64,000 nt of DNA from Nymphaea colorata (lineage: Eukaryota; Streptophyta; Magnoliopsida; Nymphaeales; Nymphaeaceae). The stretch lies in assembly GCF_008831285.2 (NCBI RefSeq), contig NC_045145.1, positions 15,578,040 to 15,642,039 on the forward strand. Direction: 5' to 3'. The notes under the pieces were generated by a model. That model saw nothing but the letters and a program-made list of their open reading frames with translations. It was not told the DNA's origin and did not search any database. Position 1 is the first letter of the stretch, and each line of letters starts with the position of its first letter. Below are positions 63,600-64,000 of this stretch, in pieces. The translations under genes and the position numbers were made by a program.

Positions 63600-64000
63600 C
63601 ATGTTGAGAGTTTATTTTTACATTAAATTGAAGATTGTAAAAGGCCATAAATGATAATGATTTTTAACATTTTTTTTCGGTTGAAACTGAAACTATTAGG
63701 AACTAGGAGCCTATTGAGTTCCATCAAGTCAAATGTTCAAGTGTGTTACAAGAAGGAGCTAGGTTATTACATGACAAAATTATTTTTTTCCATTTCCTTT
63801 GGACATTTTGCCATTTTGGCCATCCAAATATGCACGTGGTCGAATACAAAACTGCTTGCGATTTAATGAGCTTAGTGTGGACCAAGACAGTGGCCAATTA
63901 GACAAGCGACGAACCATGATCTCAGTGAGAATATGGGGGGAAGCTTGGGGGGTCCGCATGGGCTCTGGCCTCACCTCAAATTTCTTTTTGAAAACATTTA
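63600..64000. other. Terminal spacer
   Basis: AT-rich sequence running to the window edge with no supportable gene. Short frames on both strands (63651-63866 plus, 63780-63974 minus) overlap and match nothing I recognise. Confidence 0.4.

Noticed and set aside
1..64000. Organelle insertions, rRNA or tRNA genes, CRISPR arrays, conserved miRNA genes
   Set aside because: I looked for plastid- or mitochondrial-like gene sequence, cloverleaf tRNAs, regularly spaced repeats and common conserved plant miRNA sequences and saw none. A database search would be needed to exclude short or diverged copies.

Overview
This is nuclear DNA from a land plant, most likely a flowering plant. Four genes with GT-AG introns could be rebuilt codon by codon: a KANADI-type GARP transcription factor, a small lipid-droplet/membrane protein (tentatively LDIP), an RCD1/SRO-type WWE-PARP-RST protein, and a caffeoylshikimate esterase/monoacylglycerol-lipase-like hydrolase. 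Gene density is low (about one per 16 kb). The spacers are AT-rich and full of GA/CT, AT and TG microsatellites and small non-autonomous transposons. The species cannot be named from sequence alone.

Layout. 1-1873: spacer with a diverged 122-bp tandem duplication. 1874-6709 (minus): KANADI1-like gene, 6 exons, with a TATA box and a CT-rich leader up to about 6.98 kb. 7.0-37.9 kb: about 31 kb with no gene I can support. It holds a tRNA-like SINE (8.87 kb), a 393-bp hAT-like MITE with a perfect 8-bp target duplication (17.8 kb), a TG-repeat palindrome (31.7 kb), a collapsed LTR-PBS-LTR element (32.0 kb), a long-TIR MITE (33.1 kb) and a second hAT-like fragment (33.5 kb). 37946-39351 (minus): LDIP-like gene, 3 exons. 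40.2-42.3 kb: exon-like blocks of unknown identity. 44566-44787: a second hAT-type MITE. 45699-48220 (minus): RCD1-like gene, 5 coding exons plus a probable 5'UTR intron. 48.7-52.3 kb: divergent intergenic region. 52344-58673 (plus): hydrolase gene, 7 exons, with upstream ORFs in its leader and a ~980-bp transposon in intron 3. 58.7-64 kb: repeat-bearing spacer with MITEs and a second SINE copy.

The four genes are not a functional cluster. They are a leaf-polarity regulator, a putative lipid-droplet factor, a stress-signalling hub and a lipid or phenylpropanoid esterase lying in ordinary plant gene order. RCD1 and the hydrolase are divergently transcribed about 4 kb apart. I see no sign of a novel multi-gene system. 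The most unusual material is the transposon set, the intronic element carrying a gene-like exon, and the H-Y-N active-site pattern in the RCD1 homologue. Coordinates come from reading splice sites by eye, but reading frame is kept across every junction of the four gene models.
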